Assembly: GCA_959605275.1 (NCBI GenBank)
Contig: CAUHFD010000178.1
Span: forward strand, 1-5,846
DNA: 5,846 bases
Direction of reading: 5' to 3'
DNA from: an uncultured Eubacteriales bacterium
Lineage (GTDB): Bacteria > Bacillota > Clostridia > Oscillospirales > Ruminococcaceae
In this document: positions 1-5,537 of the stretch, piece by piece
How the letters are laid out: each line of letters opens with the position of its first letter
How positions within the stretch are numbered: position 1 is the stretch's first letter
The notes under the pieces: generated by a model
The model's input: the letters and a program-made list of their open reading frames with translations, nothing else
Told to the model about the DNA's origin: nothing
Databases searched by the model: none
Program-made: the position numbers and the translations under genes

Positions 1-46
1 CAGCTCCGCAAACGGCTTTGCCGTTGCTCACCGCTGTTTTTCTTTT
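1..46 (+). terminator. Possible intrinsic terminator of an upstream gene
   Basis: A hairpin AACGGC-TTT-GCCGTT lies at 11-25. It can be lengthened by GC/GC (8-9 with 26-27, one bulged A) and CAGC/GCTG (1-4 with 33-36), and a T-rich tract TTTTTCTTTT (37-46) follows. The order of stem then T tract fits a rho-independent terminator for a gene left of the window. The lower stem is interrupted by unpaired bases and the window edge cuts the context, so this could equally be an ordinary hairpin. Confidence 0.4.
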
Positions 47-60
47 CAAGGTGTCCCTGC

Positions 61-104
61 GGCGGCACATGTCCGCCTACGTGACAGATTTTATAATCTA
101 TAAT
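61..104 (+). promoter_or_regulatory. Weak candidate galK-galT promoter/operator region
   Basis: An inverted repeat GGCGG/CCGCC (61-65 and 73-77, loop of 7) is followed by two TATAAT hexamers at 92-97 and 99-104. A small inverted repeat AGATT/AATCT (86-90 and 95-99) surrounds the first. No convincing -35 element lies 16-18 bases upstream of either hexamer, and neither has an extended TGn motif, so activator dependence is possible. No CcpA cre site was seen. The operon must be transcribed from somewhere and this is the best candidate, but it is weak. Confidence 0.3.
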
Positions 105-204
105 TTACCACAGCCCGAAGATCTCCAATCGGCAACTCCTGAAAAGGATCAGCTAAAAGATCAATCATGATAGATACAATCTGTGAAAGGAAAGGAATTT
201 GTTT

Positions 205-1476
205 ATGATAAAGTTAATCAGCAAACTGCAATCCGGACAATTGGATTCGCTTTTTGACCGCCTTTATACGCCGGCGCAAACCGCGGCACAAAAAGAGCGT
301 TACTGCAACGCAGTTACCGCGTTTGGCAAGCTGTTCGGCGAACAGGATAATCTGCGGCTGTTTTCGGCACCCGGACGGACCGAAATCGGCGGAAATCATA
401 CCGATCATAACCATGGCAGAGTATTGGCAGGCAGCGTTAATCTCGACGTCATTGCCGTTGTCCACTGCAATGACAGCAATCTGGTACAAATAAAATCCGA
501 AGGCTACGAAATGGATACCGTCGACATTACCGATCTGTCAGTGCACCCCGAGGAACAAAACAAGGCTGCCGCTTTGATCCGGGGCGTACTTGCTCGCTTC
601 AAAGCGCTTGGTTATCAAATCGGCGGCTTTCAAGCCTATACCACCTCCAACGTACTGAAAGGCTCGGGGCTTTCCTCCTCCGCCGCATTCGAGGTGCTGG
701 TCGGCACGATTTTAAGCGAATGCTATAATAACGGCAGCGTTGATGCGGTAGAGATCGCCAAGATTGCCCAGTTTGCCGAGAACAAATATTTCGGCAAACC
801 CTGCGGATTGATGGATCAAATGGCGTCCTCGGTCGGCAACATTATCACCATTGATTTTGCAGATCCCGAAAAACCGGTGATTGAAAAGGTGGACTTTGAT
901 TTTGCTGCTTCGGGATACGCGTTGTGTATTGTAGACACCGGCGGAAATCATGCCGACCTGACCCATGAATACGCCGCAATCACCGACGAAATGCGAGCAA
1001 TTTCCAACAGCTTAGGCTGCAATTATCTGCGGGAAACCACCAAGCAGGAGCTTCTTGCTAAGTTGCCGGAGCTGCGGAAACAGCACGGTGACCGCGCTGT
1101 TTTGCGCGCGATGCATTTCCTTTCGGATAACGAGCGGGTGACCAAACAGGTCGAAGCACTCTCAAACAACGATTTTGAACGCTTCAAACAGCTCATTATT
1201 GAATCCGGACAATCCTCCTTCTGCTATCTGCAAAACGTCTTTTCTTGCTCGGCGCCGAAGGAGCAAGGCTTGTCGCTGGCGCTCTGCTTAGCGGAAAATC
1301 TGCTGGCAGGAAAAGGCGCCTGGAGGGTGCACGGCGGTGGTTTCGGCGGCACTACCCAGAATTTTGTTCCGGTTGATCTGCTGGGTGACTTTATTGCACT
1401 GATGGAAAATGCTTTCGGCGCAGGAAGCTGTCATGTTCTCAGCATCCGTCCCGTCGGCGGAGTGGAAATTCGATGA
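205..1476 (+). CDS. galK: Galactokinase (GHMP kinase family)
   Basis: Phosphorylates alpha-D-galactose with ATP to galactose 1-phosphate, the entry step of the cytosolic Leloir pathway. The 423-residue product carries the three GHMP-kinase motifs in order. Motif 1, the sugar-binding signature, is at residues 55-74 (APGRTEIGGNHTDHNHG). The ATP-binding loop GSGLSSSAA is at 153-161. The glycine-rich C-terminal motif HGGGFGGTT is at 376-384. GLMDQ at 201-205 supplies the expected catalytic Asp204. Motif 1 reads GRTEIGGNHTDH rather than the textbook GRxNxxGEHxDY; I regard this as a clostridial subtype, still best called galactokinase. ATG 205 is preferred over the in-frame TTG at 199 because AAAGGA (191-196) then sits 8 bases upstream. 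galT follows after 38 bases with no terminator between, so the two are probably co-transcribed. Length is slightly above the roughly 380-400 residues usual in the family. Confidence 0.93.
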   Translation: MIKLISKLQSGQLDSLFDRLYTPAQTAAQKERYCNAVTAFGKLFGEQDNLRLFSAPGRTEIGGNHTDHNHGRVLAGSVNLDVIAVVHCNDSNLVQIKSEGYEMDTVDITDLSVHPEEQNKAAALIRGVLARFKALGYQIGGFQAYTTSNVLKGSGLSSSAAFEVLVGTILSECYNNGSVDAVEIAKIAQFAENKYFGKPCGLMDQMASSVGNIITIDFADPEKPVIEKVDFDFAASGYALCIVDTGGNHADLTHEYAAITDEMRAISNSLGCNYLRETTKQELLAKLPELRKQHGDRAVLRAMHFLSDNERVTKQVEALSNNDFERFKQLIIESGQSSFCYLQNVFSCSAPKEQGLSLALCLAENLLAGKGAWRVHGGGFGGTTQNFVPVDLLGDFIALMENAFGAGSCHVLSIRPVGGVEIR

Positions 1477-1514
1477 TCCCCTTGGCTCATAACAGAAAGG
1501 AAAAGTGAAACAAT

Positions 1515-2489
1515 ATGGCTGAATTAAGATGGCATCCGTTAACAAAGGACTGGGTGATGATCGCCTCCAACCGGCAGAACCGTCCCCAGATGCCGAAGGA
1601 CTGGTGTCCGTTTTGTCCGGGCTCCGGAAAAGTTCCGGAACATTACGACGTTTACAAATACGACAATGATTTTCCGGCGCTCTCCGAGAATCCTCCTGAG
1701 CCGGATGATGTCGCAAATGATTTCTTTCAGGTAAAACCGGCATACGGCAAATGCGAAGTCATCCTCTATTCACCAGGACATACCGTCACTTTACCGGAGC
1801 TCTCGGTGGAACATATCGGCAAGCTGGTTGACCTTTGGGCAGAGCGCTTTACCACTATCAGCAGTGATGAAAACATCAAATATGTTTTTATCTTTGAAAA
1901 CCGGGGCGAGTTGGTCGGCGTAACCATGCCGCATCCCCACGGTCAGATTTACGGATATTCTTATGTTCCGAAAAAAATCCAGTTGGAAACCGCTTCCGCC
2001 AAGGAATACAAGGAAGAAAAAGGAAATTGCTTGTTCTGCGATATGCTTGCCCAGGAGAAAAAAGCCGAACAGCGCATCATTTTCAGCAATCAGCATTTTA
2101 CTGTTTTTCTGCCGTTTTTCACCGAATACCCCTACGGCGTTTACATTATGAGCAACCGTCACTGCCAAAATATTGCGGAATTTACACCGGAGGAGCGTAT
2201 TTGCTTTGCCGAGACACTCAAAAACACCGTCGGCATGCTGGACAGCCTGTTTGATATGCGGTTCCCGTATATGATGTGCATGCACAATGCGCCGGTCAAC
2301 GGCGAGGACACCTCCGAATATTACCACTTCCATGTAGAATTTTTCCCGCCGATGCGAAGCGCTGACAAGGTAAAGTTTAATGCCTCCAGCGAAACTGGCG
2401 TTTGGGCGCATTGCAACCCGACCTGCCCGGAAACCACTGCCGAGGAGCTGCGTGCGGCATACCGCAAATTTACACAAAAAGCAAAATAA
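1515..2489 (+). CDS. galT: Galactose-1-phosphate uridylyltransferase, type 1 (GalT, HIT superfamily)
   Basis: Exchanges UMP between UDP-glucose and galactose 1-phosphate, giving UDP-galactose and glucose 1-phosphate, the step after GalK. The 324-residue protein shows the type 1 (E. coli-like) fold signatures. CPFC (Cys31, Cys34) and the His89 in SPGHTVTLPELS match the E. coli zinc ligands Cys52, Cys55 and His115. MPHPHGQ gives His140 (zinc ligand) and His142 (the nucleophile that is uridylylated). A second CLFC pair is at 172-175 and the C-terminal YHFHVEFFPP block at 270-279. The ATG is fixed by an in-frame TGA at 1506-1508. The ribosome site is modest: AAAGG at 1496-1500 is 14 bases away and a weak AAAGTGA lies closer. 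This is unlike the GalT type 2 common in many lactobacilli. It ends 22 bases before a strong terminator and is the last gene of the operon. Confidence 0.95.
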   Translation: MAELRWHPLTKDWVMIASNRQNRPQMPKDWCPFCPGSGKVPEHYDVYKYDNDFPALSENPPEPDDVANDFFQVKPAYGKCEVILYSPGHTVTLPELSVEHIGKLVDLWAERFTTISSDENIKYVFIFENRGELVGVTMPHPHGQIYGYSYVPKKIQLETASAKEYKEEKGNCLFCDMLAQEKKAEQRIIFSNQHFTVFLPFFTEYPYGVYIMSNRHCQNIAEFTPEERICFAETLKNTVGMLDSLFDMRFPYMMCMHNAPVNGEDTSEYYHFHVEFFPPMRSADKVKFNASSETGVWAHCNPTCPETTAEELRAAYRKFTQKAK

Positions 2490-2510
2490 ATCGTTTTCCG
2501 TAAAAAGAAC

Positions 2511-2550
2511 AAAGGGACAGCCCCACTGAAAAAGTGAGGCTGCCCCTTTT
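2511..2550. terminator. Bidirectional intrinsic terminator shared by galT and spo0A
   Basis: The stem comprises AAAGGG (2511-2516) with CCCTTT (2544-2549), CAGCC (2518-2522) with GGCTG (2538-2542), and CACT (2524-2527) with AGTG (2533-2536), with a GAAAA loop. Read rightward from galT it ends in TTTTCATTTT. Read leftward from spo0A it ends in TTTGTTCTTTTT. The two interruptions are A-C mismatches in the galT RNA but become G-U pairs in the spo0A RNA, so the minus-strand hairpin is an unbroken 17-pair stem. Confidence 0.93.
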
Positions 2551-2569
2551 CATTTTCTGTTTGGAAAAT

Positions 2570-3358
2570 TTACGCCTGCTTGCGACGGTTTTGCATCAAA
2601 GACAAATTATCCGCAATCATGGCGATAAATTCGCTGTTTGTCGGTTTTCCCCGCAGGTTATGTATCGTATAACCGAAAAACGAATTCAAGACATCCACGT
2701 CCCCTCTGTCCCATGCTACTTCGATTGCATGGCGGATCGCACGTTCTACCCTGGAGGAGGTAGTAGAAAACTTTTTTGCCACCATCGGATACAAAATTTT
2801 GGTAATCGAACCCAACACCTCGCTATCGGTAACCGCTAAGATAATCCCCTCCCGCAAATAATGGTATCCTTTAATATGTGCGGGCACACCGATTTGATGC
2901 AGAATCTCTGTCACGGAAGTTTCCAGATTGTTTTCAGGCTCTTTTCCGGCAGGCTTATCCCCTTTTGAGAAGCCTTCTTTGATAAATCCGGTCAAGTCCA
3001 TAATCCGCTCTGCCAGCACATTCAGGTCAAACGGCTTGAGCACATAATATGCCGCGCCCTGTTTCATGGCTTCACTTTGGGTAAACGCGTTATCATAAGC
3101 AGAAGTAATAATAAAGGCAGGTTTATTCGCCATGCCTGATTGATTGACAATCTTCATCACTGCAATCGCGTCCAGATTTTTCATGTAGGCATCCATAATG
3201 ACAACCGACGCCGAGCCGTTTTGAACCGCCTGTAATACTGCATTCCCGTCTTTCGGCAGCATGTTGACAGAAAATCCGTAACTCTCTAATATTCCCTTGC
3301 AAATTTGACCGAATTCAGTGGAATCATCTCCGATGATGATGTTAGCCTGCTGTTCCAT
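2570..3358 (-). CDS. spo0A: Sporulation master regulator Spo0A (response regulator)
   Basis: Cytosolic phosphorelay or kinase-activated transcription factor that starts endospore formation by binding 0A boxes (TGTCGAA). The 262-residue product has a receiver domain (about 5-125) with the acidic pair Asp11-Asp12, phosphoacceptor Asp56 (VIMDAYM), Thr85 and Lys108 (LKPFD). A linker follows, then a Spo0A_C effector domain (about 145-258). That domain matches B. subtilis Spo0A closely, including IGVPAHIKGYHYLRE (156-170), LGSITKILYP (182-191), the recognition helix SRVERAIRHAIEVAW (202-216) and KPTNSEFIAM (238-247). The receiver has diverged: the Pro and Gly usually at D+4 and D+8 are Lys60 and Ala64. 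I chose ATG 3358 because the upstream in-frame ATG at 3370 abuts its only SD (AAGGA, 3375-3371), whereas GGGGA (3368-3364) is 5 bases from 3358. It stands alone, without the spoIVB neighbour common elsewhere, and converges on galT. Confidence 0.96.
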   Translation of the reverse strand: MEQQANIIIGDDSTEFGQICKGILESYGFSVNMLPKDGNAVLQAVQNGSASVVIMDAYMKNLDAIAVMKIVNQSGMANKPAFIITSAYDNAFTQSEAMKQGAAYYVLKPFDLNVLAERIMDLTGFIKEGFSKGDKPAGKEPENNLETSVTEILHQIGVPAHIKGYHYLREGIILAVTDSEVLGSITKILYPMVAKKFSTTSSRVERAIRHAIEVAWDRGDVDVLNSFFGYTIHNLRGKPTNSEFIAMIADNLSLMQNRRKQA

Positions 3359-3469
3359 AAAAATCCCCATTCCTTTTTGAATTTTATCATAAATGAACTT
3401 GCGCCAAAGAAAGAAGCAAAAATGAAAACATTATTTTTCACTCTGTCTTTTCTTTCGTGTCTTGTCAAA

Positions 3470-3498
3470 ATACTACCATATTGCACATTTTTTGGCAA
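3470..3498 (-). promoter_or_regulatory. Predicted sigma-A promoter of spo0A
   Basis: On the minus strand, TTGCCA (3498-3493) is separated by 17 bases from TAGTAT (3475-3470). The -10 is preceded by TGG (3478-3476), giving an extended -10. Transcription would begin near 3463 and leave an untranslated leader of about 105 bases before ATG 3358. A TTGACA (3468-3463) just downstream has no good partner -10 (CAGAGT at 17 bases), so it is probably not the main promoter. I did not find a clear sigma-H promoter. Confidence 0.6.
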
Positions 3499-3507
3499 GG
3501 CGAACGC

Positions 3508-3514
3508 TGTCGAA
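3508..3514 (+). promoter_or_regulatory. Exact Spo0A box (TGTCGAA) upstream of the spo0A promoter
   Basis: TGTCGAA is an exact match to the 0A box. It lies 10 bases upstream of the predicted spo0A -35, centred near -48, where a bound regulator could contact RNA polymerase. Spo0A autoregulation is established in B. subtilis; its operation here is inferred from position and sequence. Confidence 0.6.
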
Positions 3515-3536
3515 CTTGGTATTATTGCTAAAGAAT

Positions 3537-3575
3537 GGTAAAAAATGATAATTTTTACCCATCGGAAATATTTCC
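3537..3575. repeat. Inverted repeat and palindrome upstream of spo0A
   Basis: GGTAAAAA (3537-3544) and TTTTTACC (3552-3559) form a perfect 8-base inverted repeat with a 7-base gap. Immediately beyond is a perfect 12-base palindrome, GGAAATATTTCC (3564-3575). Both lie 75-115 bases upstream of the predicted spo0A start site and look like protein-binding sites, but I cannot assign a regulator. AT-rich DNA produces such symmetry by chance fairly often. Confidence 0.4.
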
Positions 3576-3659
3576 CTTGTTATTATTACCATATATTTTA
3601 CAGCCTTTTCGGGTAATTTAAAACTCCGCCTAATTTATTTCACAAAGGTGACAGATAAA

Positions 3660-3718
3660 TTCGACAAATGATGACATGTTTTTTGCCTTTTGACGAAATA
3701 AATCGTTTGATTTCGACG
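3660..3718. promoter_or_regulatory. Cluster of distal Spo0A-box-like sites
   Basis: Three sites lie within 59 bases. TTCGACA (3660-3666) is an exact 0A box on the minus strand. TGACGAA (3691-3697) fits TGNCGAA on the plus strand. TTCGACG (3712-3718) is a one-mismatch box on the minus strand. The last two form an imperfect inverted repeat (CGAAAT at 3694-3699, ATTTCG at 3710-3715). The cluster is about 200 bases upstream of the predicted spo0A start and 95 bases before the first promoter-like element of the repeat region, so it could act on either side. Confidence 0.45.
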
Positions 3719-3811
3719 TCAGAGCTTCAAACAATCTGTAAAAACATTGAAAAAACGTTTTTCGCCACAAGTTTTGTTCCGTTTTTCGCAGTTTTCTCTG
3801 CCGATATGCAG

Positions 3812-3840
3812 TTGTAGAATCTTTGATTTTATGTTATAAT
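3812..3840 (+). promoter_or_regulatory. Candidate extended -10 promoter at the head of the repeat array
   Basis: TTGTAG (3812-3817), a 17-base spacer, then TGTTATAAT with TATAAT at 3835-3840 and the extended TGn at 3832-3834. The same TGTTATAAT occurs at 3909-3917, and TGTTATAGA at 4003-4011 within the repeat, each with a poor -35 (TTCGCT). Any of them could drive rightward transcription into the DUF1015 gene, the last giving a leader of about 170 bases. Confidence 0.4.
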
Positions 3841-4009
3841 AGCCTCAAAAGCACGATGCGCTTTTGAGAACATTGAAACACTGCTCGCTTCGCTGCGCCA
3901 GTGGTTTATGTTATAATAACCTTGGAACGTGACCGAAATCAAAGATTTCGTACGTTCTCAAGAACATTGAAACATTGCTCGCTTCGCTGCGCCAGTGGTT
4001 TATGTTATA
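3828..4009. repeat. Modular tandem repeat with exchangeable hairpins
   Basis: A 49-base block occurs at 3867-3915 and again at 3961-4009 with one difference (C versus T: CACTG at 3879-3883, CATTG at 3973-3977). The block holds a GC-rich core ending in CAGTGG, then TTTATGTTATA. The same TTTATGTTATAATA also opens the array at 3828-3841. Between these common parts sit two unrelated hairpins in the same slot: CTCAAAAGC/GCTTTTGAG (3844-3852 and 3860-3868, a perfect 9-pair stem), and a longer one at 3921-3962 (CTTG/CAAG, GAACGT/ACGTTC, CGAAATC/GATTTCG). The single difference between copies preserves pairing of CACTG or CATTG with CAGTG (T-A pair replaced by a wobble). A 66-codon minus-strand frame crossing this region (3911-4111) is a by-product of the repeat and not called a gene. 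Confidence 0.85.
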
Positions 4010-4190
4010 GACAAAGTGGAGGCTGAGCGGCGCTTGCACAATTTTGGCTTTGCCGAAATGACGCCGGTCGTATTTGCGGCAAGAGCGAAGTAAAGCACTG
4101 TCGGCTGACAAGCGGCAGTGTTAATAAACCGGTAAGAGAGAAAGGCAGGGAATGGGCGTAACGTTCTAATCAAAAAGAACGCCCGATATT
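4010..4190 (+). promoter_or_regulatory. GC-rich structured 5' leader of the DUF1015 gene
   Basis: This gene-free stretch is much richer in G+C than the DNA to its left and folds locally. ATTTTGGC/GCCGAAAT (4041-4048 and 4052-4059) forms a hairpin with a TTT loop and one wobble, enclosed by CGGCG (4028-4032) and CGCCG (4062-4066). CACTGTCG/CGGCAGTG (4096-4103 and 4113-4120) forms an 8-pair hairpin with one wobble. GGGC...GTTCT/AGAACGCCC (4154-4184) forms a hairpin ending 6 bases before the start codon. No known riboswitch or T-box was recognised, and no T tract follows any stem, so attenuation is not evident. Confidence 0.4.
4152..4169 (+). CDS. Possible five-codon leader ORF before the DUF1015 gene
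   Basis: AAAGG (4141-4145) lies 6 bases before an ATG at 4152 that encodes MGVTF and stops at TAA (4167-4169). It is in the same frame as the DUF1015 ORF, 13 codons upstream, with only this stop between. The good SD belongs to this ATG, not to the real gene start at 4191. It may be a leader for translational coupling or chance. Nothing but the SD and position supports it. Confidence 0.2.
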   Translation: MGVTF

Positions 4191-5438
4191 ATGAAAAATA
4201 TTGGCTTTGGACCGGCTGACATTTTGTTGCCGAAAAAAACGGATCTTTCCAAATGGAGTGTTGTTGCCTGTGATCAATACACCTCCGAACCGGAATATTG
4301 GGAAGAAACAGCACAAATTGTCGGTGATGCTCCTTCTGCCCTCAAATTGATTCTACCGGAAATCTATCTGGAACGAGATGATGTTTCCGATCGCATCGAC
4401 GCCATTCATCAAACCATGCGGCAATATCTGGAGGACGGTATTTTTGAAGAATACCCCGCGGCATATTTCTATGTAGAACGCACGCTTGCCGACGGTACCA
4501 CCCGCAAAGGAATCATCGGCGACGTGGATTTAGAGCAGTATGACTACTCCGCCGGTTCCGGCTCTCTTATCCGTGCCACCGAAGGTACGGTTCTCGAACG
4601 GATTCCTCCCCGCATGAAAGTGCGGGAAAACGCTCTGCTGGAATTACCCCATATCATGATGCTGATTGACGATCCGGAAAAAACAGTCATCGAACCGCTT
4701 ACTGCCGGCAAGACTCATTTCAAAAAAGTTTATGATTTTACACTGATGCAAAACGGCGGACATCTCACCGGGTATTTACTGGATAAACAACATGCCGAAA
4801 AGATAGAACAAACGCTTACTGCACTTTATGATGCCGATGCGGCAGAAAGCGACACGCCGCTTCTGTTTGCGGTAGGGGACGGCAATCATTCTCTTGCAAC
4901 GGCAAAGGCTTGCTACGAAAAACTGAAAGCCGACATGCCCGATCAGGACTGGACAAATTCTCCTGCCCGATTTGCCCTTGCCGAAGTGGTTAACCTCCAT
5001 GATGATTCCCTGCAGTTTGAACCGATCCACCGCGTGATCACAGAGATAAACCCGGACCATTTTCTTCGGAAAATGACTGAATTTTTTGAGATTTCTCCCG
5101 ATGATGACGGTGTTCAAACTTTCAAATATGTAACCGGCAGTAAAATGGAGACGGTTTCCATTATCAATCCCACCTCGAATCTCTGTGTCGGCACTTTGCA
5201 GGGATATATCGATATTTATCTTTCCAAATACGGAGGAAAAGTGGACTATATCCACGGGGATGAAGTTGTTATGATGCTGGCATCCAAACCCAACAGTATC
5301 GGCTTGATTCTTCCCAAAATGGAGAAATCCGATTTATTCCGCACCATTCAGCTGGATGGCGCTTTGCCGCGAAAGACTTTTTCGATGGGGCACGCCAATG
5401 ACAAGCGCTTTTATTTGGAAAGCAGAAAAATCAAATAG
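4191..5438 (+). CDS. DUF1015 family protein, function unknown
   Basis: The 415-residue product has the hallmarks of the DUF1015 family (PF06245), a soluble protein of unproven function widespread in anaerobic Firmicutes. Visible conserved blocks are IGFGPADILLP (4-14), WSVVACDQYTSEPEYW (22-37), RATEGTVLERIPPR (128-141), a polar loop VGDGNHSLATAKA (228-240), PIHRVI (278-283) and GALPRKTFSMGHA (390-402). No signal peptide or membrane segment is seen. The GDGNHS loop and the ACDQYTS block contain the kind of polar residues expected of a catalytic or binding site, but I do not assign a reaction. ATG 4191 is chosen because homologues begin with the IGFxPADILLP block directly after the start. There is no SD within 15 bases, which is odd given the good sites of other genes here. 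It is transcribed alone, after a structured leader, toward the putative origin, and ends in its own terminator. Confidence 0.9.
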   Translation: MKNIGFGPADILLPKKTDLSKWSVVACDQYTSEPEYWEETAQIVGDAPSALKLILPEIYLERDDVSDRIDAIHQTMRQYLEDGIFEEYPAAYFYVERTLADGTTRKGIIGDVDLEQYDYSAGSGSLIRATEGTVLERIPPRMKVRENALLELPHIMMLIDDPEKTVIEPLTAGKTHFKKVYDFTLMQNGGHLTGYLLDKQHAEKIEQTLTALYDADAAESDTPLLFAVGDGNHSLATAKACYEKLKADMPDQDWTNSPARFALAEVVNLHDDSLQFEPIHRVITEINPDHFLRKMTEFFEISPDDDGVQTFKYVTGSKMETVSIINPTSNLCVGTLQGYIDIYLSKYGGKVDYIHGDEVVMMLASKPNSIGLILPKMEKSDLFRTIQLDGALPRKTFSMGHANDKRFYLESRKIK

Positions 5439-5453
5439 CGAAATCCCTTCTGT

Positions 5454-5485
5454 AAACGGCTCGAAATAAATTCGAGCTGTTTTTT
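5454..5485 (+). terminator. Intrinsic terminator of the DUF1015 gene
   Basis: AAAC-G-GCTCGAA (5454-5465) pairs with TTCGAGC-T-GTTT (5471-5482), a 12-pair stem with one G-U and a 5-base loop. A TTTTTT run (5480-5485) and a further T-rich tract follow. It begins 16 bases after the TAG stop and isolates the gene from the origin-like region. Confidence 0.9.
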
Positions 5486-5497
5486 GATTTTTTGTTC

Positions 5498-5535
5498 TAT
5501 ATTTTACAGTTTGTAATTTTTTTGTAAAATATAAT
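5498..5535. repeat. AT-rich inverted repeat with promoter-like elements
   Basis: TATATTTTACA (5498-5508) and TGTAAAATATA (5523-5533) form a perfect 11-base inverted repeat with a 14-base gap. Because of the symmetry, TTTACA can act as a -35 in both directions: TTTACA (5503-5508), 16 bases, TAAAAT (5525-5530) on the plus strand, and TTTACA, 17 bases, TAAAAT on the minus strand. A TATAAT is at 5530-5535. It directly precedes the first DnaA-box cluster. Confidence 0.4.
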
Positions 5536-5537
5536 AG

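Noticed and set aside
167..208. A 13-codon frame (MIDTICERKGICL) whose TGA overlaps the galK ATG
   Set aside because: The overlap resembles translational coupling, but the upstream SD is weak (AAAAGA) and galK has its own well-placed AAAGGA, so it is probably chance.
1791..2477. A long minus-strand open frame of 228 codons opposite galT
   Set aside because: galT is certain on the plus strand, and the antisense translation shows no domain; it is a composition shadow.
3751..3762. Perfect palindrome AAAAACGTTTTT as an operator
   Set aside because: Low-complexity A/T runs around ACGT make this easy to get by chance and it is not placed at any promoter.
3828..4009. CRISPR array
   Set aside because: Only two copies of the block, unequal and self-complementary spacers, promoter-like repeat ends and no cas genes.
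3911..4111. A 66-codon minus-strand open frame across the repeat region
   Set aside because: It consists largely of the repeat block and its hairpin read in one frame, has no convincing SD and no recognisable domain.
4010..4190. Known riboswitch or T-box ahead of the DUF1015 gene
   Set aside because: No T-box sequence, no terminator/antiterminator pair and no recognised aptamer core were found, only local hairpins.
4776..5255. A 159-codon minus-strand open frame opposite the DUF1015 gene
   Set aside because: It lies wholly inside a confidently identified gene and its translation has no recognisable motif.
5498..5533. Terminator of a convergent gene from the right
   Set aside because: The stem is A/T only with a 14-base loop and no T tract after it in the needed direction; a GC-containing terminator already lies at 5454-5485.
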